NCBI RefSeq assembly: GCF_900104795.1
Contig: NZ_FNTG01000001.1
Location: forward strand, 1,736,001-1,800,000
Origin: Burkholderia sp. WP9
Lineage (GTDB): Bacteria > Pseudomonadota > Gammaproteobacteria > Burkholderiales > Burkholderiaceae
DNA length: 64,000 bases
Direction of reading: 5' to 3'
Under the pieces are notes generated by a model. That model saw nothing but the letters and a program-made list of their open reading frames with translations, was not told the DNA's origin and ran no database searches. The translations under genes were made by a program, and so were the position numbers. This document shows positions 35,841 through 45,274 of this stretch, in pieces. Position 1 is the stretch's first letter. Every line of letters begins with the position of its first letter.

Positions 35841-35984
35841 TCAGTAGCCGCCACCGCTGCCCGTGCCACCACTCGTGCCGGAGGCGCTGCTATCGGTCGC
35901 GGACGTGCACGCGCTCGTCGCGAGCGTGCCGCCCGCGAGCGCCAGCAGTACGAAAACGGCGGAGAGAATGCGGGATAGTTTCAT
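35841..35984 (-). CDS. small lipoprotein-like exported peptide
   Basis: A 47-residue peptide, MKLSRILSAVFVLLALAGG followed by ATSAC with a possible lipobox cysteine at residue 26, then a short Ser/Gly/Thr tail. GAGGAG sits 8 nt before the ATG. It is the first gene of the apparent sigma/anti-sigma transcript and may be an entericidin-like envelope stress peptide, by size and composition only. Confidence 0.65.
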   Translation of the reverse strand: MKLSRILSAVFVLLALAGGTLATSACTSATDSSASGTSGGTGSGGGY

Positions 35985-36336
35985 GGTGAGTCTCCTCGTG
36001 GGCGCCCGGACGCCTCGCGCGAACCGTGCAACCGATCGGCCGCGCGCACGATGCAGCGCCGCCATGCCTGATATAACGCCGGCAGCCGGTGGTTTATTCC
36101 GCTGAAGGCGCAGCCCTGCGCTATCTTTTTCCGCCATCCGCGCCGCGAAGGCCTGCGGGTGGCGGAAGAATGCGGCATTCGTCCGCAGATTCGTAACGCA
36201 ACGTTACAGTCAATAGTTATCAGATGCTTATGTGTCCACAAGCCGTTATAGTGGACGCAGTTCGCCCGCCGACGCGTTCCGCCCCCACACAGGGTAGAAT
36301 CGCGGCGAACAACCGTCTTTCTAACCTGAATTGTCC
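35985..36336. other. divergent promoter region between the sigma operon and hfq2
   Basis: No gene. It contains a perfect palindrome GTAACG-CAA-CGTTAC at 36193-36207, a candidate regulator site. The same GTAACG/CGTTAC half-sites recur at 52277-52336. Confidence 0.5.
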
Positions 36337-36897
36337 ATGGCTTCCGCAGAATCGCATCCGCAAAACGACTTCATGAACGCCGCGCGCAAAGAACGAAAGC
36401 GCGTTGAGATCTACCTTGTCAACGGCATCCGCCTGACCGGGTGCATCGAGTCGTTCGATCAGTATCTGGTGATGCTGCGCACGCCTGTCGGCCTGCAAGG
36501 CATCTACAAGCGCGCGATCTCGACGATCCAGCTCGACACCGGCACGCGTCCGGCTCCGCGCGCGGGGCGTCCGTCGCACGGCGAGCACACCACGCGCGGT
36601 CCGCACGGTTCGCGCGAGCCGCGCGATCACCGTGAGCCGCGCGAACCGCGTGAACCGCGCGATTCGTATGGCGCGCCGTCTTCGGACCGGCCTGCGTCAG
36701 ATCGTAGCAGCAGCACGTCGGACGGCCCCGTGGTCGTGACGCGCCGCCGTCGTTTGTTCGGCACGGGCGGCGACGGTGGTAATCATGGCGGCGGCCACCA
36801 TGGTGGCGGCAGTCACGGTGGCAACGGCGGTGGTAATGGTGGTAATGGTGGTAATGGTGGTAATGGTGGTAATGGTGGTAATGGCGGCACCGAGTAA
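36337..36897 (+). CDS. hfq2: Hfq2, RNA chaperone with extended C-terminus
   Basis: A 186-residue Hfq. The Sm core lies at about residues 10-65: [35 protein letters not shown] and [10 protein letters not shown]. In the second Sm motif the usual YKHAIS reads YKRAIS; the rim patch is RKERKR. A 120-residue tail follows with Arg/Glu/Pro repeats ([11 protein letters not shown]) and a Gly/Asn/His-rich end. Burkholderia encode two Hfq proteins, and this long form matches the second. It anneals small RNAs to mRNAs. ATG 36337 is preferred to TTG 36331. Confidence 0.93.
   Translation: MASAESHPQNDFMNAARKERKRVEIYLVNGIRLTGCIESFDQYLVMLRTPVGLQGIYKRAISTIQLDTGTRPAPRAGRPSHGEHTTRGPHGSREPRDHREPREPREPRDSYGAPSSDRPASDRSSSTSDGPVVVTRRRRLFGTGGDGGNHGGGHHGGGSHGGNGGGNGGNGGNGGNGGNGGNGGTE
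36832..36885 (+). repeat. 9-bp tandem repeat inside hfq2
   Basis: Six consecutive copies of GGTAATGGT, the last with one change (GGTAATGGC), encode Gly-Asn-Gly units. Since 9 is a multiple of 3, copy-number change would alter tail length without frameshift. Confidence 0.9.
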
Positions 36898-36917
36898 GTT
36901 GCCGCAACAGCGCTCGG

Positions 36918-37145
36918 CTACTCCGTTGAATGGCCGAGCCGCTGCAAGATCTTTTCCAGGCGCATCACCTGCAGTTCCGTCAGTTCGAATCCGCATTTGA
37001 CCGCCAGCACGCGGCGGCGCCAATAGCAGGCGTCCAGCATGCGCTGCGCCGGTTGCCTCGTTGCCCAATCCAGATGTTCCAGTTCTGCTTCCACGACGTG
37101 TGACGCGTTGAGGCGCTGTGCGCACGCAGTTTTTTTCCGGTTCAT
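36918..37145 (-). CDS. conserved hypothetical small protein
   Basis: A 75-residue, Arg/Leu-rich, probably helical cytoplasmic protein: HVVEAELEHLDWATRQPAQR and ELTELQVMRLEKILQRL. No domain recognised. It is convergent with hfq2, 20 bp away. I use the internal ATG at 37145 because the upstream extension has no family-like composition. Evidence is composition and protein-like sequence only. Confidence 0.5.
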   Translation of the reverse strand: MNRKKTACAQRLNASHVVEAELEHLDWATRQPAQRMLDACYWRRRVLAVKCGFELTELQVMRLEKILQRLGHSTE

Positions 37146-37478
37146 GGTTTTCGCTGCCTTGTTGTTCACGGGTTCCTGGTTGCGCTCCTCCCGAGCTCGA
37201 CACTGCCGGTTCGCGACATGCGTTGCGGTCTTCCGGCCAACACGATCGGCGATTGATTTTGTTTTTCCCGCGCCGCTTTGCGTCGACACACGGAAAACGA
37301 GCTGATGCGCATTGGTTTTAAGTTTTTATTGACGACGCCGCTTCGCCTCCCCGCTCGTTCGCCTCGCGCTTTTGAAGCAGACGCTCACGGCGCGAAGTCC
37401 TAAGCCATTCGGTCGATATTCGCCGGCGCCCGCTTTGCGCTATGCTGGATTGCCGACTCTCTTCTCACGGAGCACGTC
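37146..37478. other. intergenic stretch without supported gene
   Basis: The stretch separates divergent small genes. Nothing beyond a locally T-rich segment at about 37310-37330 is evident. Confidence 0.4.
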
Positions 37479-37676
37479 ATGACCAGCAAGAAGCAACACG
37501 AAACTCACAAAGCCGAAACGAAAACGCCCGCCGAATCCGCTGAGTCCGCGGACAACAGGCTCGATGAGGCACTCGAGGAAAGTTTTCCCGCCAGCGATCC
37601 GATCGCCGTGGACACGGGAGACCCGCATCACGTGGAGGACAAAGAGGCGTCTCCGGAGGGAAAAAAGCGGCGCTAG
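37479..37676 (+). CDS. conserved small acidic protein
   Basis: A 65-residue, hydrophilic, probably disordered protein. The segment NRLDEALEESFPASDPIAVD is characteristic of a widespread family of small proteins in Burkholderiales and other proteobacteria, without known role. GGAG precedes the ATG at good spacing. Confidence 0.75.
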   Translation: MTSKKQHETHKAETKTPAESAESADNRLDEALEESFPASDPIAVDTGDPHHVEDKEASPEGKKRR

Positions 37677-37921
37677 AAATTGCCGCACTGATGTATCACG
37701 TGGGCACAGCGAAATGATGTCGTGGACGTTGGGCTCGCCTGCGCAGATGCAATGCGTCAAGCGTGGACCCTTGAGCGCGTGCTCGTCAGATGAGGTATCG
37801 CAGAGGTCGCATGCCGAGGGTGGCATGCGCTGCTTGTGGAGCAAGCACAGCGGGCAGGTGTCGGGCGGCATCTCCAATCCCGCGCCGCCCTGCCCAGCCG
37901 ACAGTCCTCAGAGCATCGCCC

Positions 37922-38650
37922 TCAGTGCGAGGGCAAACCGCTTTCCAACTGGCGTTGCAACTCGCGCACCTGACGCTGCGCGGCACGCAACTGATCTTGC
38001 GCGGAAGCTTTCTGCTGAGCGAGCGCCGTGGCTTCGGCGCGCGTTTGCTGCTGCTGGCTCGCCACGATGGTCTGCTGCTGACGCGCAACATCCAGGTCCG
38101 CTTGCAGGCGGTTCGCACGGTCCTGCGACAGCGCGATCATCCGCTCCGTGAACGCCTTCTGCGCCTCGAGTTGCGTGCGGCGAATCTCGACGTCCGACAG
38201 TTGCACCGTCTGACGCACGAAATCCTTATAGATCATGTCGGCACGCGCCGCGTCCTGCGTCTTGATGACCCGCCAGAAATTTTTCTGCTGGAACAGCGCC
38301 ACGTAGTACGTCATTTCCTTGCCGTAAAACAGCAAGCTCGCGCCGTAACTACCGTTATAGGTGGTGCGCAATTCGCTCAGATCCGAACCGTGGATCATTT
38401 GCTGCAATTCCGCCACGTTGCCCGCGGCGGATTGCTTCGCTTCGTCGGGCGTGAGCGCGGAAGTCTGGGCCTGTCCCGCCTGTGAAGTTGCCGGCAACGC
38501 CGCCGTCGTGCCTGGCTGGGAAACAACGCCGCTCACGGCGCCAGCACTCGCGCTGCTGTCCGGCAGAGCCTGCGCATTGACACCCCGCGCTGCCCCCATC
38601 GCGATGACTGCGGCGAGGGCAATCTGTCGTAGTTTCGACTTTCGGTCCAT
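37922..38650 (-). CDS. DUF2968 domain-containing exported coiled-coil protein
   Basis: A 242-residue protein with an N-terminal signal peptide ending near GVNAQA, a Ser/Ala/Thr-rich linker, a domain with SELRTTYNGSYGASLLFYGK and a long coiled coil at about residues 140-235 (many Gln/Arg/Ala heptads). DUF2968 is largely confined to Burkholderia relatives and has no known role. It lies 47 bp downstream of the sigma-54 activator on the same strand and may be co-transcribed with the tad locus. Confidence 0.82.
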   Translation of the reverse strand: MDRKSKLRQIALAAVIAMGAARGVNAQALPDSSASAGAVSGVVSQPGTTAALPATSQAGQAQTSALTPDEAKQSAAGNVAELQQMIHGSDLSELRTTYNGSYGASLLFYGKEMTYYVALFQQKNFWRVIKTQDAARADMIYKDFVRQTVQLSDVEIRRTQLEAQKAFTERMIALSQDRANRLQADLDVARQQQTIVASQQQQTRAEATALAQQKASAQDQLRAAQRQVRELQRQLESGLPSH

Positions 38651-38697
38651 GTAATTCCTGCTTGAACAGTTTTTGTTTTAGTACAACCGTCTCATTA

Positions 38698-40089
38698 TTA
38701 CTCACTTTCGCGTGTTTCGGGCTCTTCGTCAAAAATTTGGTACTTGCGCATCTTCTCCCACAGCACCTTGCGGCTGATGCCGAGATAGAGCGCCGTATCC
38801 TGGCGACGCCAACCGTTCGCGTCGAGCGCGGCCAGCACGCGGTTACGTTCGGCCATGTCCCATTTGCTGCGGTCCACCAGCACCTCGGCGACGCTCTCCG
38901 CCGGCACCGGCTGGCTGGTGCGCGCCAGCGCAAGAAGGCGTTGCAGGCGCGCCGCATCCCACGCGCCGATCTGGCGCACGGTTACGCCAATGCGCTCGGC
39001 CAGGTTGCGCAGCTCGCGCACATTGCCGGGGAAATAGGTGTCGGCCACGGCATCGGCGAGCCAGTACGGCAGGTCGGGCAAAGCAGCCAGACGCTCGGCG
39101 CCGACGATCTGCGCGATGAACGCCTTGAAGATCGCAATCTTGTCGACGGCGCCCCGCTCTTCGAGTGACGGGATCTTCAGCTCGATCACGGCGAGGCGGT
39201 AGTACAGGTCGGCGCGAAACGTGCCGTCCTTCACCAGTTGCGGCAGCAATTTGTTGGTCGCCGCCACCAGCCGGAAGTCGAGCTTCACCGGCGTCGCCGA
39301 ACCGATACGCGTAACCGCGCTGTCTTCGAGCACGCGCAGCAGCTTGACCTGCTGATAGAGCGGCAGATCGCCGATTTCGTCGAGGAACAGCGTGCCGCCG
39401 TCGGCCTGCTCGAAATAGCCTTTATGCGCGACCACCGCGCCCGTGAACGAGCCTTTGGAGTGCCCGAAGAACAGCGACTCGAACAGCCCGTCGGGAATCG
39501 CGCCGCAGTTCACCGCGACGAACGGGCCTTGCCCGTAGCGGCTATGTTTCTCGTGCAGCAGTTGCGCGATGCGCTCCTTGCCGACGCCGGTTTCGCCGTG
39601 CACCAGCACGCTCGTGTCGCAGTCGGCGAAGGTATCGACTTCGTGCAGCAGCGCCTGCATGCACTCCGAGTTCGCGATCATCGCGTCGGACTCGTGCGTC
39701 TTCGCGCTATGCGCGCGCATTTGCAGCACGAGCTTCATGACCATGCCGCGCAATTCGGCGCAGGTGAAGTCGAGCGGCAGGATATGCGAGTACTCGGACG
39801 GATAGGTGGCCGGATCGTGTTCGCGCGGCGCGGCGCCGACCCACACGACGGGGATGCCGTGCGCCGCCTGCCAGTCGCGCAGGATCAACGCGCCGCTGTC
39901 GATCACCGAGACGCTGATGATCGCGAGCGACGGCCGCAGCGCGGTCCGTTCGGGCGAGATCGCGATATCGTCCGCACGGATCACTTCGACATCGAAGCTC
40001 GCCATGCAGCGCGCGACCCGGTCGACGATGTCGGCCTTGCCCTCCCAGACGTAGATATCGAGTTCCTCGATTTTGGTGGTGGTTCTCAT
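38698..40089 (-). CDS. sigma-54-dependent transcriptional activator
   Basis: A 463-residue enhancer-binding protein. Residues 1-130 form a receiver-like domain without an obvious phosphorylation triad; the AAA+ domain has Walker A GETGVGKE (165-172), the sigma-54 contact loop GSFTGA (213-218, usually GAFTGA) and [12 protein letters not shown]; the C-terminus has a Fis-type helix-turn-helix ([18 protein letters not shown]). It sits at the distal end of the tad locus. A candidate target is the sigma-54 promoter at 52465-52480. No sensor kinase is adjacent. Confidence 0.92.
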   Translation of the reverse strand: MRTTTKIEELDIYVWEGKADIVDRVARCMASFDVEVIRADDIAISPERTALRPSLAIISVSVIDSGALILRDWQAAHGIPVVWVGAAPREHDPATYPSEYSHILPLDFTCAELRGMVMKLVLQMRAHSAKTHESDAMIANSECMQALLHEVDTFADCDTSVLVHGETGVGKERIAQLLHEKHSRYGQGPFVAVNCGAIPDGLFESLFFGHSKGSFTGAVVAHKGYFEQADGGTLFLDEIGDLPLYQQVKLLRVLEDSAVTRIGSATPVKLDFRLVAATNKLLPQLVKDGTFRADLYYRLAVIELKIPSLEERGAVDKIAIFKAFIAQIVGAERLAALPDLPYWLADAVADTYFPGNVRELRNLAERIGVTVRQIGAWDAARLQRLLALARTSQPVPAESVAEVLVDRSKWDMAERNRVLAALDANGWRRQDTALYLGISRKVLWEKMRKYQIFDEEPETRESE

Positions 40090-40099
40090 CTTGGATAGG

Positions 40100-41887
40100 C
40101 TAGTTGACCAGTTGCGCGACGCCGCACGTCAGCGACATGTTGTGGACCGTGGCGGTGCCGACCTGAACGCCCAACAGGGAAAGTGTCGGGACGAGGACTG
40201 CGTCGAGCAGGTTGAAAACGGGTTGGAGAACGGGCAATAGGATGCCGGTCAGGCCCGAAAGTATTAGTGACACGACGCCACCCAGCGGGACAGGGCCGAC
40301 ATTGACGACCAGCGCGCCCGACAGGCTATTGAGCAACGTCGAGGTCAGCACGGCGCCATCGCTGCCGATAGCGTTGGAATTCGCACTCTTGCTGGCGTCG
40401 AAACTGCCCGACGAACCGTTGAAGACAAGCGGAGTCAGCGTGCCCGGATCGAGCGAGGCTTTGATCGGGTTCAGCGCAACCGTTCCCGCCGGCACCGTGA
40501 CGCCGAGCACCACTGCCGACAACGACACCACGTTGACCGGCGTGCTGCAGGACGCGTCGCCGGCAATGCAAAGCGCAGCGATGCCGGGCTTGACCTTGAT
40601 CGTGGCATTCGTGGCCGCCTTGGTGCTCTCGCAATCCACCGATGTCAGATACGCGCTACCGGGCGCGGCTTGCACCGAGATGTTCAAAGGCGTGCTCAAC
40701 GCCGAGAGGGTCACGGCAAGCAATGGCGCGCCGCCCACCGTAATCGTCGGCAAGTTGAGCGGCAACAGATTGACGCTCGCGTTGATCACCGCCGTGCGCG
40801 CTTGAGTCCGGTAGGTCCCGTCGGCCGACGTGCCGCCCTCGCCCACGGCCAGCACGGGCGGATTGATGATCTGCAGCGAAATGCCCGCCACGCCCGCCAG
40901 CCCAGCCGCCACATTGATCACCGGCGCGTTGCCCTGGCTGCCGTCCGGGCTGCGCTGCGCGATCTGCGCGGCGACCAGTAAAGCATCGAACGCGTTGATC
41001 GTCGCACTCGCCGCGGCATTCGGATTAGCAAGGCCGAGCGCGAGCAGTCCGGGGGCCGATTTGCCGCCGTCGCCGATCGCAATGTTCTGCCCGCCGGGAA
41101 TGGCCACGGCCACCTTCTGCAGAATCGCCGCGTTGATGGTGTCGCCGCCCGCCTGCAGCGCGTTGACCATCGCGACCATCAGTTGCTGAAAACTCACCGT
41201 GGTGCCGAGCAGTCCCTTCATCGTCGCGGCACCCAGCGCCACCTTCAGATCGTCCAGCTTGACGTGCGCCGTCGCGAGACTCTGCGTGTCGCCCACGCTC
41301 AGCGACACGCTGGTTTTCAGCAGACCGCCGAGGATCGCGTTCAACAGCGCCGACTGTTGAGTATTGATCGTCGCGATGCCGGTGCCGAGCGAGAACGCGT
41401 CGATGTTGGAGGCGAACGCGGTGGCCGTCGCCGAGACGTTACGGTTCGGTCCAACGAAGAAGTACGGTACGCGTTGAGTCGTCGTCACCTGCACCGCATT
41501 GAGCGGGTTGCCGCTGGTGCCGAAGTACGTGCTCGAACTCGTGTCCCAGCGGCCGCACGTGGTGGTGATAGTCGTGGTGCTGCCGGTCGTGAAACCGTTG
41601 GCGCTCGCATTCTGCTGCGCGGCGGTGGTAGCCGTCGCGCAACCGCCCGAGGAGGCGATCATCTGAACCGCCGCCATCGCGGCCAGATCGGCCGTGCGCT
41701 GCAATTGCCTGCGCGCGAAATACACGTTGCCGACATCGATCGCGCCGAGCGCCGCGATCGCGAGGCTCAGCCAGATCGCCGCGACCACCGCGACCGCGCC
41801 GTGCTGACCGCGCGCGAGCGCGCGCCGCGCGCGCAGTGGACGTGCGTTGCGCGCGGCGAGGCGCATGGCGAAAGGCAACTTGCGCAT
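40100..41887 (-). CDS. tadG: TadG-like pilus assembly protein
   Basis: A 595-residue protein with the Flp/TadG N-terminal pattern [20 protein letters not shown] followed by [20 protein letters not shown], which anchors it in the inner membrane, and a long Ala/Thr/Val-rich periplasmic part. Only four or five cysteines are present in the periplasmic half. TadG is a pseudopilin-related component of the tight adherence machinery. ATG 41887 lies 1 nt past the upstream stop; GTG 41902 is an alternative. The downstream gene is the sigma-54 activator. Confidence 0.85.
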   Translation of the reverse strand: MRKLPFAMRLAARNARPLRARRALARGQHGAVAVVAAIWLSLAIAALGAIDVGNVYFARRQLQRTADLAAMAAVQMIASSGGCATATTAAQQNASANGFTTGSTTTITTTCGRWDTSSSTYFGTSGNPLNAVQVTTTQRVPYFFVGPNRNVSATATAFASNIDAFSLGTGIATINTQQSALLNAILGGLLKTSVSLSVGDTQSLATAHVKLDDLKVALGAATMKGLLGTTVSFQQLMVAMVNALQAGGDTINAAILQKVAVAIPGGQNIAIGDGGKSAPGLLALGLANPNAAASATINAFDALLVAAQIAQRSPDGSQGNAPVINVAAGLAGVAGISLQIINPPVLAVGEGGTSADGTYRTQARTAVINASVNLLPLNLPTITVGGAPLLAVTLSALSTPLNISVQAAPGSAYLTSVDCESTKAATNATIKVKPGIAALCIAGDASCSTPVNVVSLSAVVLGVTVPAGTVALNPIKASLDPGTLTPLVFNGSSGSFDASKSANSNAIGSDGAVLTSTLLNSLSGALVVNVGPVPLGGVVSLILSGLTGILLPVLQPVFNLLDAVLVPTLSLLGVQVGTATVHNMSLTCGVAQLVN

Positions 41888-41888
41888 G

Positions 41889-42299
41889 TCAGTTCGAGCC
41901 ACCGCTAGTTCCGCCGATGCCGCTGTTCACGCCCATCGCGCCGCTGCCGCCGCTGCCGCTATTCAATGCGGAGCCGTACAGATCGGGAATCTTGCTCTTG
42001 AACGATTCCATATACCGACGGTAGGCCAGCCCGGCTTCGGCGCCGAGCATTGGCAGCGCCGGCGCAGCCTGCGTATTGCTGCTCTGCAGGTCGAGCCAGG
42101 CACGGGCCGCGTGACCCACTTCGCTGGCCTGCACCACCGGTTGCACAGCCTGAACCGGCTGTTCCGTTTCGCTCGTCTGCGCGCTCGCGGGAGCGGCCGC
42201 GCCCAGCAGCACACCGGCCATTGCGGCCATCGCGGCCATCGCCAGCCACCGGCTCGGCATCGACGCCCGCCAACCCCGCTTCGTCATTCTGTTTTTCAT
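41889..42299 (-). CDS. DUF3613 domain-containing protein of the tad locus
   Basis: A 136-residue exported protein with a signal peptide ending at APASAQ (about residue 41) and the DUF3613 core HAARAWLDLQ and AGLAYRRYMESFKSKIPDLY. DUF3613 proteins are found almost only in tad/flp clusters and are thought to act in Flp pilus assembly. The tail is Gly/Ser-rich. It lies between tadD and tadG. Confidence 0.82.
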   Translation of the reverse strand: MKNRMTKRGWRASMPSRWLAMAAMAAMAGVLLGAAAPASAQTSETEQPVQAVQPVVQASEVGHAARAWLDLQSSNTQAAPALPMLGAEAGLAYRRYMESFKSKIPDLYGSALNSGSGGSGAMGVNSGIGGTSGGSN

Positions 42300-42350
42300 T
42301 GTTGCTCCATGATTGCCTGATGCCTCAGCACAAAGTCGCCACGCGCCCGC

Positions 42351-43202
42351 TCATTGCGAGAAACGCTGCAACAGGCGCGGCGTGGGCTCGATCCCCTGCG
42401 CGCTCGCGACCGTGCGCGTGCCCGTACTCCCCGCGCCCACCTGCGGTTGCGCCGGCACGCCGCGTTGCGCGCGCCCTGCCGCAGCCACTTTCGCCGCGTC
42501 GCTGCGAATCGCGGCTCGCACGTCCGGCGCGAGTTGCTGCTGATTCATCACGGCCAGCGCCTGCGCCTGGTCGCCATTGGCGAGCAGATAGAGCGCCACG
42601 TTGCTGACGATCTTCGGATTGGTCGGGTCCAGTTCGGCCGCCTTCATGAGCGGCACGCGCGCACCGTCCACATCGCCGTCGCGCAAACGCGCATAGCCGA
42701 GGTCGGACAAGGTCGCCGCATCGGTCGGCGCGAGCTGGACCGCCTGCTGAAATTCCTGCGCGGCGCGCGTGAAGTCGCCGGCCGCGCCGGCGATCAGACC
42801 GAGGCCGCGATAGCCACGCGTGGCGAGCGGCGTCTTCAGCAGTTGTCCGTAGACGGCCACGGCGGCGGCAGGCTGATCGGTCATACGCAGCGCGTCGGCG
42901 CGCAGCAGAATCGAGTCGGGGCTCGCGCCGTACTGCTTGTCGTACGCATCGATATGCGCGAGCGAAGCGAAGTACAGTCCCTGAGATTGCATCCGGTCGA
43001 TCAAGCCGAGGTACATGCCGGGCGTGTCCGGCGCGGGATCCTTATTGGCCTGCTGGGCCAGCACGGCGCGCTCGGCCTGCGGTCCGACGCCGTAACCCAC
43101 AAGGTCTTTAGATGCGCACGCGCCGAGCAGCGACAGCGCGGCCAGCGTCGCGGCGCAACGGGCGCCCGGTTTGACGGAATCGAACGGGAGACTGTAAGTC
43201 AT
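42351..43202 (-). CDS. tadD: TadD, TPR-containing outer-membrane lipoprotein
   Basis: A 283-residue lipoprotein (lipobox LLGAC, cysteine 29) with TPR-like helices at about 90-200 (AAAVAVYGQLLKTPLATRGY, EFQQAVQLAPTDAATLSDLGY in part). TadD-type proteins help localise the secretin. The C-terminal 50 residues are low complexity. It starts 9 bp from tadC. Confidence 0.85.
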   Translation of the reverse strand: MTYSLPFDSVKPGARCAATLAALSLLGACASKDLVGYGVGPQAERAVLAQQANKDPAPDTPGMYLGLIDRMQSQGLYFASLAHIDAYDKQYGASPDSILLRADALRMTDQPAAAVAVYGQLLKTPLATRGYRGLGLIAGAAGDFTRAAQEFQQAVQLAPTDAATLSDLGYARLRDGDVDGARVPLMKAAELDPTNPKIVSNVALYLLANGDQAQALAVMNQQQLAPDVRAAIRSDAAKVAAAGRAQRGVPAQPQVGAGSTGTRTVASAQGIEPTPRLLQRFSQ

Positions 43203-43211
43203 GGCAAATCC

Positions 43212-44210
43212 TCAGTGCTTCGCTGCGCCCAACGAATGCTGGACAGCCAGCACGCCGGGTCCGGCCGTGACGATCATCAACGCGGGCAACAGCGTCACGA
43301 TCATCACGCCTGTCATCTTCACGGCGAGCCGGCCGATACGTTCGCGCAGCATCGCGCGGCGCGTCTCCCGCAGGCGGTCGCCGAACTGCTTGAGCGGTTC
43401 CTGCACGGCGCCGCCGTGCCGGTCGACCTGCACCAGCAAGCGCATCACCGCGCGCAGATCTTCGTTGTCGTAGCTCGTCGCGAGCCGGTTCAGCGACTGC
43501 TCGCGCGTGCGTCCCGCGGCGAACTGACGTTGCGCGATCTCCAGCTCGCCGGCGAGCACCGGCAACATGCCGCGAAAATCGTTGACCACCACCTGCAGGC
43601 TCTGATCGAGCGACAAGCCCACGCCTTGCAGGAGACGCAGCAAATCGACCAGCAACGGCAACTCGTCGACCACAGCGTTGCGGCGCTTGCTGGCACGCCG
43701 CCGCAACACGACCTTCGGCAACATGAAGCCCGCCATCGCGGCGATGATCACCAGCGCCACATAGCGCGGCCCCTCCAGCTGACCGCGCGCCAGCATGGCG
43801 ACCAGCACGGGCAGCACCAGCGCACCCAGCAGCCGCGCCACCAGAAAGAGGCCGCGCGTGCGCGTATCCACGAAACCGCATTGTTCGAGTAGCCGGCGAT
43901 CTTCTTCCGCGACGACCTGGCGGCCGAACGGCGTGTCGAGCCAGCGAATCCCGGCATGCGCAAAGCGCTCCAGCAAGCCTTTTAGACCCGTGGGTCGCGC
44001 GCTGCGCGCTGCCGCCTTCGCGCCACCCTGTGCGCCTTCTCCATTGCGTGCCGCCGCGGCGGCGAGCAGCGCGCGCTCGTCGAGCGCGTGGCGCAGCGTG
44101 CGTTCGCTGCGCCGCGCCGCCGCCACGCGCGTCAGCACGAGGCCTGCGATCAGCAGCAAGCCGAGCGCCGCCAGAGCGAGCGCGAGTGCGACGAGTTGTT
44201 GAGTCTGCAT
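43212..44210 (-). CDS. tadC: TadC, type II secretion F-family inner-membrane platform protein
   Basis: A 332-residue protein with hydrophobic segments near residues 7-25, 130-175 and 300-320 and a cytoplasmic GspF/TadC domain (VDELPLLVDLLRLLQGVG, LNRLATSYDNEDLRAVMRLL). ATG 44210 lies 2 bp past the tadB stop. It forms the platform with TadB. Confidence 0.9.
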   Translation of the reverse strand: MQTQQLVALALALAALGLLLIAGLVLTRVAAARRSERTLRHALDERALLAAAAARNGEGAQGGAKAAARSARPTGLKGLLERFAHAGIRWLDTPFGRQVVAEEDRRLLEQCGFVDTRTRGLFLVARLLGALVLPVLVAMLARGQLEGPRYVALVIIAAMAGFMLPKVVLRRRASKRRNAVVDELPLLVDLLRLLQGVGLSLDQSLQVVVNDFRGMLPVLAGELEIAQRQFAAGRTREQSLNRLATSYDNEDLRAVMRLLVQVDRHGGAVQEPLKQFGDRLRETRRAMLRERIGRLAVKMTGVMIVTLLPALMIVTAGPGVLAVQHSLGAAKH

Positions 44211-44212
44211 CG

Positions 44213-45274
44213 TCAATTCCTCAGGTTCGCGAGGCGATACAGCAGATAGGCCCCGCCCAGCTGCAATGCAAACGCCAGATAGACCAGTTGCCGGCCGGTC
44301 GGGTCGAACCACATCGACGCGAAATACTTAGGATTGGAGAGGATCAGGAAACCGCCGATGCCGACCGGCAGCATGGCCAGCACCCACGACGAGAGCCGCG
44401 TTTCCGCCGACATCGCGACCAGTTCGCGCTCGGCGTGTTCGAGGTCGCGCATGAACGAGGCCATCCGTTCGAGCATGACATCGGCGCGGCCGCCGTATTT
44501 GACCGACAGACGCAGCACGGCGCCGACCAGTTCGAGTTCGCGCACGCCATAGATCAGCGCGACCTGGGAGAGCGCGCGATCGATCTCCACGCCGGTGCGC
44601 AGCATTCGCGACACGTAGTCGAGGCATTCGCGCAGCGGCGCCTCGGTGGTTTGCATCGCGGCCTGGAAAGCCGCGGGCACGCTGTTGCCGAGCGTGATCA
44701 GACGCACGATGCCGTCGAGAAACAGCGGCAACTGCCGCACGATCTGCTGACGGCGTTTGTTTACGCGCAGCGTCAACAGAAAATAGAAGAACATCACGCA
44801 GGCGATCAACGCGGCGCCGGCCGCGAGCACGCCGCCTGCCAGCGCGGCCCAGCCGCACAGCAGCAACACCACGGTGCCCGCGAGCGCGGCCGGCGCTTTT
44901 GCATTGGCAATGCCCGCACGCGCCATCGCGTGCCGCACCATGAAACGCACGCGCGCCTGCAGATAACGCCAATACTCGAGCCAGCCAGCGTCGGCAGACG
45001 GTGCCTGCGGAGCGATCACGGCCTGCGTCGCGACGGCGCGCGCGGGGCCGCCACGCGCACCGCTTGCCAGGCCGCTGCCCATCCCACCCGCAGCGACGCC
45101 GGCCGCCATGGGGGACGCCCCAAACGAACCCCCGTTAGGCGACGCCATGCGGCTGTCGATATAGCGTTCCGCGCTCACCTGGCCTTTGCGTTGCGCGCCG
45201 CGCTGCCAGAGCAGCAATGCGAGCGCCGCGCAGAGCAGCGCAAGCGCCGCGAAGACCAGGACCGCGCTAGACAT
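44213..45274 (-). CDS. tadB: TadB, type II secretion F-family inner-membrane platform protein
   Basis: A 353-residue protein starting MSSAVLVFAALALLCAALAL, with membrane segments at the N-terminus, near 165-205 and at the C-terminus. The cytoplasmic domain has QLPLFLDGIVRLITLGNSV and MLRTGVEIDRALSQVALIYG. Its ATG overlaps the tadA stop by 8 bp, so the two are coupled. Confidence 0.9.
   Translation of the reverse strand: MSSAVLVFAALALLCAALALLLWQRGAQRKGQVSAERYIDSRMASPNGGSFGASPMAAGVAAGGMGSGLASGARGGPARAVATQAVIAPQAPSADAGWLEYWRYLQARVRFMVRHAMARAGIANAKAPAALAGTVVLLLCGWAALAGGVLAAGAALIACVMFFYFLLTLRVNKRRQQIVRQLPLFLDGIVRLITLGNSVPAAFQAAMQTTEAPLRECLDYVSRMLRTGVEIDRALSQVALIYGVRELELVGAVLRLSVKYGGRADVMLERMASFMRDLEHAERELVAMSAETRLSSWVLAMLPVGIGGFLILSNPKYFASMWFDPTGRQLVYLAFALQLGGAYLLYRLANLRN

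Noticed and set aside
36832..36885. CRISPR-like array
   Set aside because: The units are 9 bp, contiguous and in frame within hfq2; there are no spacers.
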